From Saccharopolyspora dendranthemae (GTDB taxonomy: Bacteria; Actinomycetota; Actinomycetes; Mycobacteriales; Pseudonocardiaceae): DNA of 64,000 bases. The stretch is taken from the NCBI RefSeq assembly GCF_007829955.1, contig NZ_VIWX01000002.1, forward strand, positions 248,001-312,000, written 5' to 3'. Each line of letters opens with the position of its first letter. Positions within the stretch are counted from its first letter, which is position 1. Shown here in pieces: positions 7,979 to 15,157 of this stretch. The position numbers and the translations under genes were made by a program. Below the pieces are notes generated by a model. It did no database searches. It had not been told where the DNA came from and worked only from the letters and a program-made list of their open reading frames with translations.

Positions 7979-8452
7979 TCACCGCCGCCGCTCGTGCAGC
8001 CGCCGGACTTCCAGGGCCAACTCGGGATCCGGTCCGTCGACCTCGGCCCCGGGCACCACGGTCCGGATCGGCAGCGCCGCGACGGGAGAGCGCGGCAACC
8101 CCAGCTCGGCGGCCCATTCGCCCAGCTGCTCCGACGACGACGCGTAGACGATGCGCCCCAGGCCGACCCAGCCGTGCGCGGCCGAGCACATCGCGCAGTG
8201 CTCGCCCGAGGTGTAGACGGTGCAGCGCGGACGCGTCCCGGGCGCGACGTGGCCCGCCGCCCACCGGGCGATCGCGAACTCCGGGTGCTGGGTGTGATCG
8301 CCACCCGCCACGTGGTTGTGATCCGAGAACAGCACGTCGCCCTCGGGCGAGACGAGGAGGGACCCGAAGGGTTCGTCCCCGGACGCCAGCGCGCGCTCGG
8401 CGAGCTCGACGGCGCGTCGCAGGTGAACCCGGTCCTGATCGGTGATGGCCAT
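7979..8452 (-). CDS. Nucleoside/guanine deaminase-like protein
   Basis: A 157-aa member of the zinc-dependent cytidine-deaminase superfamily. The zinc and proton-shuttle motif reads HPE (in HTQHPEFA, residues 56-58) instead of the usual HAE, and the second zinc motif is GEHCAMC instead of PCxxC. His, Glu and both Cys ligands are therefore present. The layout resembles small TadA/guanine-deaminase relatives. It lies 29 bp downstream of the TetR gene on the same strand and may be cotranscribed with it and the P450. The base specificity cannot be read from the sequence. Confidence 0.75.
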   Translation of the reverse strand: MAITDQDRVHLRRAVELAERALASGDEPFGSLLVSPEGDVLFSDHNHVAGGDHTQHPEFAIARWAAGHVAPGTRPRCTVYTSGEHCAMCSAAHGWVGLGRIVYASSSEQLGEWAAELGLPRSPVAALPIRTVVPGAEVDGPDPELALEVRRLHERRR

Positions 8453-8481
8453 GCGAGGACGCTATCGCGGCCACCAGCCCG

Positions 8482-9093
8482 TCAGCGCTGTTCGGCCGCT
8501 CCGGGCACGTCGTGGGCCGACGGTGGCGGGAGGTGATGTGCGCTGGGGCGGAGGCCGTCGAGCAGGAGCGCCAGGTAGCGCTCCCGGTCCGCGCCCTCGG
8601 GGTCCTCGGGGTGGATCGTGCTCAGCGTCATCACGATGACCGCCGCCAGGTCGCGCACCTCCAGCTCCGGGCGCACCACTCCCGCGGCGATGGCGCGCTG
8701 CAGCATCTGGTGCAGCGAATTCGCGCACCGGTGCACGCTTTCCACGTCGAAGGTGCGGGATTCGCGGGCCGCGGACAGCAGTCCGCGGTGCTGTGCGAGC
8801 GAATCGACCGCGGTGCCCAGCAACCCGGCCAGGTCGTGCCACGCGTCGTCGGTGTGCGCGGCCGCCACCGGCTCGATCTCGGTGCTGAGCACGTGGTCGA
8901 GCACGGCGCTGACGACCTGGTCGCGGTTGCGGAAGCGCCGGTAGAGCGTCGCGACGCTCAGCTCCGCGCGGTCGGCGATCTCATCGAGCGTGACGCCCGG
9001 GCCGGCGTCCTGGAACGCCGACAGCGCCGCGTCGATGATCCGCTGGTGGTTGCGCGCCGCGTCCGCCCGCAATGTGCGCTCTCGCCTCGCCAT
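8482..9093 (-). CDS. TetR-family regulator
   Basis: A 203-aa protein with an N-terminal HTH (RIIDAALSAF, TLDEIADRAELSVATLYRRF, residues 13-58) and a ligand domain. The start is ATG 9093 (MARRERTLRADAARN); the upstream TTG/GTG extension is not typical. The gene follows the P450 gene by 45 bp on the same strand, so it is likely an autoregulated member of that operon. The palindrome at 10413-10436 upstream of the P450 is its best candidate operator. Confidence 0.85.
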   Translation of the reverse strand: MARRERTLRADAARNHQRIIDAALSAFQDAGPGVTLDEIADRAELSVATLYRRFRNRDQVVSAVLDHVLSTEIEPVAAAHTDDAWHDLAGLLGTAVDSLAQHRGLLSAARESRTFDVESVHRCANSLHQMLQRAIAAGVVRPELEVRDLAAVIVMTLSTIHPEDPEGADRERYLALLLDGLRPSAHHLPPPSAHDVPGAAEQR

Positions 9094-9138
9094 GGCCAGG
9101 GACGGTAGCACCGCGGAGCCGGGCGAGATCGCCGACGA

Positions 9139-10332
9139 TCACCAGGTCAGCTCGAGGGTCTGCAGCCCGTAGACGGCGTTGTAGGTCCGGAAGTCGGGCT
9201 GCGCGGCGGGGTCCGCCACCGCGAGGTCCGGGAACCGGCGCAGCAGCGCGGGGAATCCGATGCGCATCTCCATCCGCGCCAGCGGCGCTCCTAGGCAGTG
9301 GTGCACGCCGTGCCCGAAGGCCAGGTGACCACCTGCTCCCCGGGTGATGTCCAGCTGCTCGGGAGCGTCGATGAACGACGCGTCGCGGTTGGCGGTGGGG
9401 ACCGACAGCAGCACCAGCTCACCGGCCGGGATCGTGCGACCGGCGAGCTCCACGTCCTCGGTGGTCATGCGCGGCGCCAGCGAGTGGACGATGGACAGCC
9501 AGCGCAGCAGTTCCTCCACGGCGGGCTCGACCATCGCCGGGTCGTCGCGGACCAGGGCGAGCTGGTCGGGGTTCTGCAGCAGCGCCAGCGTTCCGAGGCC
9601 GAGCATGTTCGAGGTGGTCTCGTGGCCCGCGATCAGCAGCAACGCCGCGATGCCCACCAGCTCGTCGGTGGTGATGTCGTGACCGTGCTCCCGGACCAGC
9701 ATCCCGAGCATGTCCTCGCCCGGTTCGGCCTGCGCTCGGGCGACGAGGGTGCCCATGTAGGCGCGGTTGGCCTGCTGCGCGGCCGTCCGCTGCTCGATCG
9801 GCAGGGAGGTGTCGAGCAGCCGGGCGGAGATCCCTTGGAACTCCTCGCGATCCGAGTAGGGCACGCCCAGCAGTTCGCAGATCACCAGCGACGGCACCGG
9901 GAGCGCGAAGTGGGCCACCAGGTCGGCGGGTGCGCCCACCCGCTCCAGGTCGTCGAGCGCGGATTCGACGATCTCCACGACCCGAGGCTCGAGCCTGCGC
10001 ATCCGGCGCACGGTGAACTCCGGGGTCAGCATCTTGCGGAGCCGCGAGTGCTCCGGCGGGTCGTAGCCCAGCAGGCCGCCCGCCCGCAGCCGCGCGGCCT
10101 CCTGCTCGCTCAGCTGGGCCGTGAGCGGCGAGAGGGCTCGGGCGCGCTCGTTGCTGAACCTGGCCGGATCGCCGAGGACGGTGCGGACGTCGGCGAACCG
10201 GGTTACCAGGTGTCCGGTCTGCCCGAACGGCGTCTGCACCTGGACCACGCCGTCGTCGTCGCGCACCTTCTCGAGCTCGGCGGCGGGGCTGAACCCGTCG
10301 CGTCGCATGTGCACCGGTAGTTCGACAGTCAT
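9139..10332 (-). CDS. Cytochrome P450 (CYP105/107-like)
   Basis: A soluble bacterial P450 of 397 aa. Seen are the substrate-entry motif YDPPEHSRLRKMLTPEFT, the oxygen-activation motif AGHETT in helix I, ExxR in EELLR, and the haem-binding loop FGHGVHHCLGAPLAR with the Cys ligand. ATG 10332 has GGGAGGGG at a good distance; the longer open frame is not needed. It should need a ferredoxin and reductase, neither of which lies beside it. Substrate unknown. Expression is probably controlled by the downstream TetR protein through the palindrome at 10413-10436. Confidence 0.9.
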   Translation of the reverse strand: MTVELPVHMRRDGFSPAAELEKVRDDDGVVQVQTPFGQTGHLVTRFADVRTVLGDPARFSNERARALSPLTAQLSEQEAARLRAGGLLGYDPPEHSRLRKMLTPEFTVRRMRRLEPRVVEIVESALDDLERVGAPADLVAHFALPVPSLVICELLGVPYSDREEFQGISARLLDTSLPIEQRTAAQQANRAYMGTLVARAQAEPGEDMLGMLVREHGHDITTDELVGIAALLLIAGHETTSNMLGLGTLALLQNPDQLALVRDDPAMVEPAVEELLRWLSIVHSLAPRMTTEDVELAGRTIPAGELVLLSVPTANRDASFIDAPEQLDITRGAGGHLAFGHGVHHCLGAPLARMEMRIGFPALLRRFPDLAVADPAAQPDFRTYNAVYGLQTLELTW

Positions 10333-10412
10333 GCCCGCCCCTCCCGATCTCCAGAGCCGGCTCGCTGCGGTGCGGGCGGATTCCCGCGCCTGGATCAGCG
10401 GCCGCATCACGT

Positions 10413-10436
10413 TAAGTGCAAGGCTACTAGCACTTA
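10413..10436. promoter_or_regulatory. Palindromic operator upstream of the P450 gene
   Basis: TAAGTGC (10413-10419) and GCACTTA (10430-10436) are perfect inverted arms with 10 bp between them, about 80 bp upstream of the P450 start. Size and position fit a TetR operator. Confidence 0.5.
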
Positions 10437-10591
10437 GGTCGTCGTCGCCACGAATCGGCCCCGTTCGCCGGGAATTCGGCGTTTCAGGCAGTTCGGGGTT
10501 TCCGGGCCAGAGCCGTCGTGCGGCGGACTAGGGTGCCGGGAGGCTTGTGAGACGCCGGCCGAGGCCGGTTCGAGTGTGGCTGGGGGATGTG

Positions 10592-11782
10592 GTGGAGCAC
10601 GTCGTGGTCAGCGGGGGAGGGATCGCGGGGACGGCCTTGGCGCTGGCTCTGCGGACCGCGGGAATCGCGGTGACCGTGGTGGAATCGCGCCCCGCAGATC
10701 ACGGCGAGGGCGCCGTCGTCCGCCTGAACCCCAACGGGATGGACGCGTTGCGGGCCGTCGGCGCGCACCAGCCGGTGATCGCCCGGTCCTTCCCGCTCGT
10801 GCGCACCGAGCGAGTCCGGCCGGATGGCAGTCGGCTCGGGTACTCCCTCGGCGCCGATCCGAGCTCGCAGCGCGGTCTGCCCCGGGTGATGCACTGGCCG
10901 GTGCTCTCGGCGGTCCTGCGCGAGCTGGCCATCGAGCGCGGCGCGGTGTTCCGCCACGGCAGCCGCGTGGTCGACGCCGAGGTCGATACGCCGACGGCCG
11001 CGGTCTCGCTCGCCGACGGCAGCCGGGTCGAGGGCGACGTGCTGGTCGGTGCCGACGGGGCGAACTCCCTGGTGCGCGGCCGGATCAACCCCGACGGGCC
11101 GGAACCCGAACGGCTCGGCACCCGCACCATCTACGGCTACGCGGCGGAACCCGGCTGCGAACCGCCGCCCCCCGAGGTCCTGCGCTCCTACATGGGCGCG
11201 AGGGGATTCTTCGCCGCCACCCGAGATGCGCACTCCGGCGGCTGCTTCTGGTTCACCAGCCTGCACGCCCCGAACCCGCGCCGCCGCGACGACCCGCAGC
11301 GCACCGACGAGCTGCGGGCCGAGATGAGCGAACTGTTCGCCGGGGACGACACGATCGCGCCCGAGGTCGTCGCGCGGTCCGAACGCATCCTGGCCTTCGA
11401 CGATCACGCGCTCGCGCACGTGCCGCGCTGGCACACCGACCGGGCGATCATCATCGGCGACGCGCTGCACGTCGCCCCGCCGGCGTCCGAGCAGGGCGCG
11501 GCGATGGCGCTGGAGGACGGCGTCCAGCTGGCCCGCTGCCTGCGCGACCACGTGGACCCGGCAGCGGCCTTCGCGGCGTTCGAGCGGCTGCGCCGGGACC
11601 GGGTGGAGGCCGTCGTCGCCCTGGGGAGGATGGGAACCAGTCGCGCGCACCAGAACGCGCTGGCACGTCGCCTCCGCAACCTCCGCACCAAGGCCAAGCG
11701 GTACGTCGAGTGGCAGCGCAAGCCCCCGATGGGCCGGGGCTGGGCCTACGACCACCACATCGACTGGGAGTCCCGAGCCTGA
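10592..11782 (+). CDS. FAD-dependent monooxygenase (PHBH/UbiH-like)
   Basis: About 396 aa, with an N-terminal FAD-binding Rossmann motif VVSGGGIAGTALALAL. It also has a DG-type motif (VLVGADGANSLVRGR near residue 150) and a second FAD motif IIIGDALHVAPPASEQGAAMALEDG near residue 290. This is the class A aromatic or polyketide hydroxylase pattern. The start is one of several GTGs (10574, 10589, 10592); 10592 best fits the GGGGG ribosome site. No obvious pathway partner is next to it, although the GAF regulator follows after a short gap on the same strand. Confidence 0.8.
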   Translation: MEHVVVSGGGIAGTALALALRTAGIAVTVVESRPADHGEGAVVRLNPNGMDALRAVGAHQPVIARSFPLVRTERVRPDGSRLGYSLGADPSSQRGLPRVMHWPVLSAVLRELAIERGAVFRHGSRVVDAEVDTPTAAVSLADGSRVEGDVLVGADGANSLVRGRINPDGPEPERLGTRTIYGYAAEPGCEPPPPEVLRSYMGARGFFAATRDAHSGGCFWFTSLHAPNPRRRDDPQRTDELRAEMSELFAGDDTIAPEVVARSERILAFDDHALAHVPRWHTDRAIIIGDALHVAPPASEQGAAMALEDGVQLARCLRDHVDPAAAFAAFERLRRDRVEAVVALGRMGTSRAHQNALARRLRNLRTKAKRYVEWQRKPPMGRGWAYDHHIDWESRA

Positions 11783-11820
11783 AGCGCGCTGCCCGCCGGG
11801 TTCTTGGCGTGAGTTGAGAT

Positions 11821-13107
11821 GTGGGCCACACTGAGGGCGTGCGCGGGGAGAGCTTCGAGGCGGCGTTGCCGGTGGGCGAGGACCCGCACCGGTACGCGCG
11901 GTTGCTGGCCAGGGTGCACGACGCGGCCGTGGCCGGAGAGGTCCCGCCCGCGCGGCCCCGGGCGGTGATCGGCGCGTCGTGGACGCGGATGCGCTCGCGG
12001 GGGATCGACCCCGAAGGCGGCTGCGCCGGCCGGCCGCTGCAGGCCGAAGAACTCCTCGAGCGCAGGCGCGCGTCCGGGCTGTCGGAAGTGCTGCCGCTGC
12101 TGCGCGCGAAGCTCGGCGGAGTCGCCGAGCAGACCGCCAACATCATGGTGGTCACCGACGCCGACGGACACCTGCTGTGGCGCGACGGGAGCACCGCGGT
12201 GCGCCGCAACGCCGACGCGCTCGGCTTCGTCGAAGGCATGGGCTGGGGCGAGGACGTCGTGGGCACCAACGCGATCGGAACAGCGCTGGTCACCGGGCTG
12301 CCGATGCAGGTGTACTCCGCTGAGCACTACGTGCGCACGCACCACGCCTGGACCTGCGCGAGCGCGCCCGTGCACGATCCGCGCAGCGGGCGGCTGCTCG
12401 GAGCGGTGGATCTCTCCGGCCCGGCCGCCACGGTCAGCCCGACCACGTTCGCGCTGGTGCAGACCGTGGCGCAGCTGGCCGAGTCCCAGCTGCACGCCGC
12501 GCACCGCACCGCGCTCGAAGCGCTGCGCGGCAGCGCGGTTCCCGTTCTCTCGAAGGTCTCGGGGCGAGCGGTGGTGACCGACCCGCACGGATGGGTCGCC
12601 GCCTCCACCGGCATCGCTCCGCGCAACCACGTCGCGCTGCCGACCGGGTGCGGTGCGGGCCGGGCGTGGCTGCCCGCGCTCGGTGACTGCGTCGTCGAGC
12701 CGGTGCGCGGCGGCTGGCTCGTGCGGTTGCTCGACGAGGACCCCGCGACGCCCGGCGACGGCACCAGGGCGCTGCTCGACCTGCGGACCTCGCAAGCCCG
12801 CATCGAGGTCACCTCCGCGTCGGGCGGTTGGGACCACCCGCTGAGCCCGCGGCACGCGGAACTGCTGTTCCTCCTGGCCGCGCACCCGGACGGGCGCACC
12901 GCCGCGCAGCTGGCCGCCGACGTGTTCGGCGACGCGCGGCGCACGGTCACGGTGCGGGCCGAGATGTCCCGGCTGCGCCGCAACCTCGGCGGTCTGCTCA
13001 GCGGACGGCCCTACCGCTTCAGCGACACCGTCGAGGTCGAGGTGCTGCGGCCGGACGAACCGGGATCGCTGCTGCCGCACTCGACGGCCCCGGCGGTGCG
13101 CGGCTGA
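11821..13107 (+). CDS. GAF-domain transcriptional regulator (AcoR/MimR-like, no AAA+ domain)
   Basis: A 428-aa protein. The N-terminus resembles sigma54-type activators of acetoin and monooxygenase operons (ASWTRMRSRGIDPEGG, then a GAF domain about 85-235 with MVVTDADGHLLWRDG and GWGEDVVGTNAIGTAL). However, the AAA+ ATPase domain is missing and the C-terminus is a winged-helix-like region (LLFLLAAHPDGRTAAQLAADVFGD and RAEMSRLRRNLGG). This shortened type is common in actinomycetes, which lack sigma54. It lies 127 bp upstream of an NTF2-FMO gene on the same strand and probably activates it in response to a small molecule. Confidence 0.8.
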   Translation: MGHTEGVRGESFEAALPVGEDPHRYARLLARVHDAAVAGEVPPARPRAVIGASWTRMRSRGIDPEGGCAGRPLQAEELLERRRASGLSEVLPLLRAKLGGVAEQTANIMVVTDADGHLLWRDGSTAVRRNADALGFVEGMGWGEDVVGTNAIGTALVTGLPMQVYSAEHYVRTHHAWTCASAPVHDPRSGRLLGAVDLSGPAATVSPTTFALVQTVAQLAESQLHAAHRTALEALRGSAVPVLSKVSGRAVVTDPHGWVAASTGIAPRNHVALPTGCGAGRAWLPALGDCVVEPVRGGWLVRLLDEDPATPGDGTRALLDLRTSQARIEVTSASGGWDHPLSPRHAELLFLLAAHPDGRTAAQLAADVFGDARRTVTVRAEMSRLRRNLGGLLSGRPYRFSDTVEVEVLRPDEPGSLLPHSTAPAVRG

Positions 13108-13190
13108 GCGCCGATGCAACTCCCCGCAACCCGTGCGCGGCCCGGTTCGGTGTGGCTCCATGACAGTGGACATGTGATCGCGACCACTCA

Positions 13191-13218
13191 GGGCGTCGCG
13201 ACGAGGGCAACGACGCCC
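13191..13218. promoter_or_regulatory. Inverted repeat before the NTF2-FMO gene
   Basis: GGGCGTCG (13191-13198) and CGACGCCC (13211-13218) lie 17 bp upstream of the GTG at 13235. It is a possible operator of the GAF regulator or a leader hairpin. Confidence 0.3.
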
Positions 13219-13234
13219 GCGCGGGAGGTAGTCC

Positions 13235-15040
13235 GTGAGTCAAACGGTGGAGCACGACGCGACCCGAACCCGGGTCGAGCAGTGGATTTCCGAGTTCTCC
13301 GAGGCGCTCGCCGCCCAGGACGCCGATCGTGCGGCGTCGCTGTTCGGCGACGACAGCTACTGGCGCGACCTGGTCGCGCTCACCTGGAACCTCAAGACCT
13401 CCGAGGGCCGCGAGGAGATCGCCGCCATGCTGCGGGCGACGCTCGCGACCGCGACCCCGGGGGAGTTCGCCGTCCTGGGCGAGCCGACCGAGGCCGGCGG
13501 GGTCACCGAGGCCTGGTTCTCCTTCGAGACGGCGGTGGGACGCGGGACCGGTCACCTGCGGCTCGTCGACGGCAAGGCCTGGACGTTCCTGACCACGCTG
13601 GACGAGCTCAAGGGTCACGAGGAGCCCAAGAAGCACCGCAGGCCGAGGGGCGCCGAGCACGGCGCCGACCCGGACCGGGTGACCTGGCAGGAGGGACGGG
13701 ACGCCGAGCTCGCCGAGCTCGGGCGCACCCGCCAGCCCGAGGTCGTCATCGTCGGAGGCGGTCAGGGCGGCATCGCGCTCGGCGCGCGCCTGCGCCAGCT
13801 CGGCGTGCCGACGATCATCGTGGAGCGCAACGAGAAGCCGGGGGATTCCTGGCGGCGCCGGTACAAGTCGCTCGCGCTGCACGACCCGGTCTGGTACGAC
13901 CACCTGCCCTACATCGACTTCCCCGACAACTGGCCGGTTTTCGCGCCGAAGGACAAGATCGGCGACTGGCTGGAGATGTACACCAAGGTCATGGAGCTCA
14001 ACTACTGGGGCTCCACGACGGCGCTCAGCGGCAAGTACGACGAGGACGAGGGGCGCTGGGAACTCGTCGTGGACCGGGAGGGCGAGCAGGTGACGCTGCG
14101 CCCGCGCCAGCTGGTGATGGCGCTGGGAGTGTCCGGCAAGCCGAACGTTCCGGTGTTCCCCGGCCACGAGACGTTCCGCGGCGACCAGCACCACTCCTCC
14201 CAGCACCCGGGTCCGGACGCCTACCGGGGCAAGAAGGCCGTGGTCATCGGGTCGAACAACTCCGCCCACGACATCTGCGGGGCGCTGTGGGAGGCCGGCG
14301 CCGACGTCACCATGGTCCAGCGCTCCTCGACGCACGTCGTGCGGTCGGAGTCGCTGATGAAGCACAGCCTCGGACCGCTGTACTCCGAGGAAGCCGTCGC
14401 CGCGGGAGTCGACACCCGCACCGCCGACCTGACGTTCGCCTCCATCCCGTACCGGATCCTGCACGAGTTCCAGAAGCCGGCGTTCGACGTGATCCGGGAG
14501 CAGGACGCCGAGTTCTACGCCCGGCTGGAGAAGGCGGGGTTCCAGCTCGATTTCGGCGATGACGAGTCGGGCCTGTTCATGAAGTACCTCCGCCGCGGAT
14601 CGGGCTACTACATCGACGTGGGTGCCTGCGAACTCATCGCCGACGGCAGGGTGAAGCTCGCCGGCGGCGACGTCGCCGAGTTGAGCGAGGACGCGGTGGT
14701 CCTCGCCGACGGCACCCGGTTGGACGCCGATCTCGTCGTGTACGCCACCGGGTTCCGGTCCATGAACGGGCTGGCGGCCGACATCGTCGGTCAGGAGGTC
14801 GCCGACAAGGTCGGCAAGGTGTGGGGCCTCGGCTCCGACACCACCAAGGATCCCGGTCCGTGGGAGGGCGAGGAGCGCAACATGTGGAAACCGACCCAGC
14901 AGCAGGGCCTGTGGTTCCACGGCGGCAACCTGCACCAGTCCCGCCACTACTCCCTCTACCTGGCGCTGCAGCTCAAGGCGAGAGCGGAGGGAATCGCGAC
15001 GCCGGTCTACGGACTCCAGGACGTCCACCACACGTCCTGA
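13235..15040 (+). CDS. NTF2-like domain fused to a flavin-containing monooxygenase
   Basis: A 601-aa fusion. Residues 1-130 form an NTF2/SnoaL-like domain (SLFGDDSYWRDLVALTWNLKT). From about residue 165 there is an FAD Rossmann motif GGGQGG and near 340 an NADPH motif VIGSNNSAHDICG. The FMO-type segment reads FRGDQHHSSQHP, so the Trp of the Baeyer-Villiger fingerprint is absent. The C-terminal ATGF motif (VVYATGFRS) is present. The GTG start has GGGAGG upstream. The GAF regulator just upstream is the likely activator. The substrate may be a hydrophobic ketone, amine or halogenated compound; this is not shown by the sequence. Confidence 0.85.
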   Translation: MSQTVEHDATRTRVEQWISEFSEALAAQDADRAASLFGDDSYWRDLVALTWNLKTSEGREEIAAMLRATLATATPGEFAVLGEPTEAGGVTEAWFSFETAVGRGTGHLRLVDGKAWTFLTTLDELKGHEEPKKHRRPRGAEHGADPDRVTWQEGRDAELAELGRTRQPEVVIVGGGQGGIALGARLRQLGVPTIIVERNEKPGDSWRRRYKSLALHDPVWYDHLPYIDFPDNWPVFAPKDKIGDWLEMYTKVMELNYWGSTTALSGKYDEDEGRWELVVDREGEQVTLRPRQLVMALGVSGKPNVPVFPGHETFRGDQHHSSQHPGPDAYRGKKAVVIGSNNSAHDICGALWEAGADVTMVQRSSTHVVRSESLMKHSLGPLYSEEAVAAGVDTRTADLTFASIPYRILHEFQKPAFDVIREQDAEFYARLEKAGFQLDFGDDESGLFMKYLRRGSGYYIDVGACELIADGRVKLAGGDVAELSEDAVVLADGTRLDADLVVYATGFRSMNGLAADIVGQEVADKVGKVWGLGSDTTKDPGPWEGEERNMWKPTQQQGLWFHGGNLHQSRHYSLYLALQLKARAEGIATPVYGLQDVHHTS

Positions 15041-15120
15041 GAGCTGCGGCGGGTGCCGGTCGCTGATCACGACGGGGTTCACCGGGTGAGCGGAGGCGCT
15101 AGGCTCGGCGACCGGCACGG

Positions 15121-15140
15121 CTCCGCCTCGCCAGGCGGAG
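15121..15140 (+). terminator. Short hairpin after the FMO gene
   Basis: CTCCGCCT and AGGCGGAG pair around a CGCC loop, 80 bp after the FMO stop and just before the LuxR gene. A weak terminator candidate. Confidence 0.35.
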
Positions 15141-15157
15141 CGGGTGAGGGCGGGGTG

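Noticed and set aside
7979..8452. HPE and GEHC motifs of the deaminase as loss of function
   Set aside because: The zinc ligands His, Cys, Cys and the proton-shuttling Glu are all present, so it looks like a subfamily variant rather than a dead enzyme.
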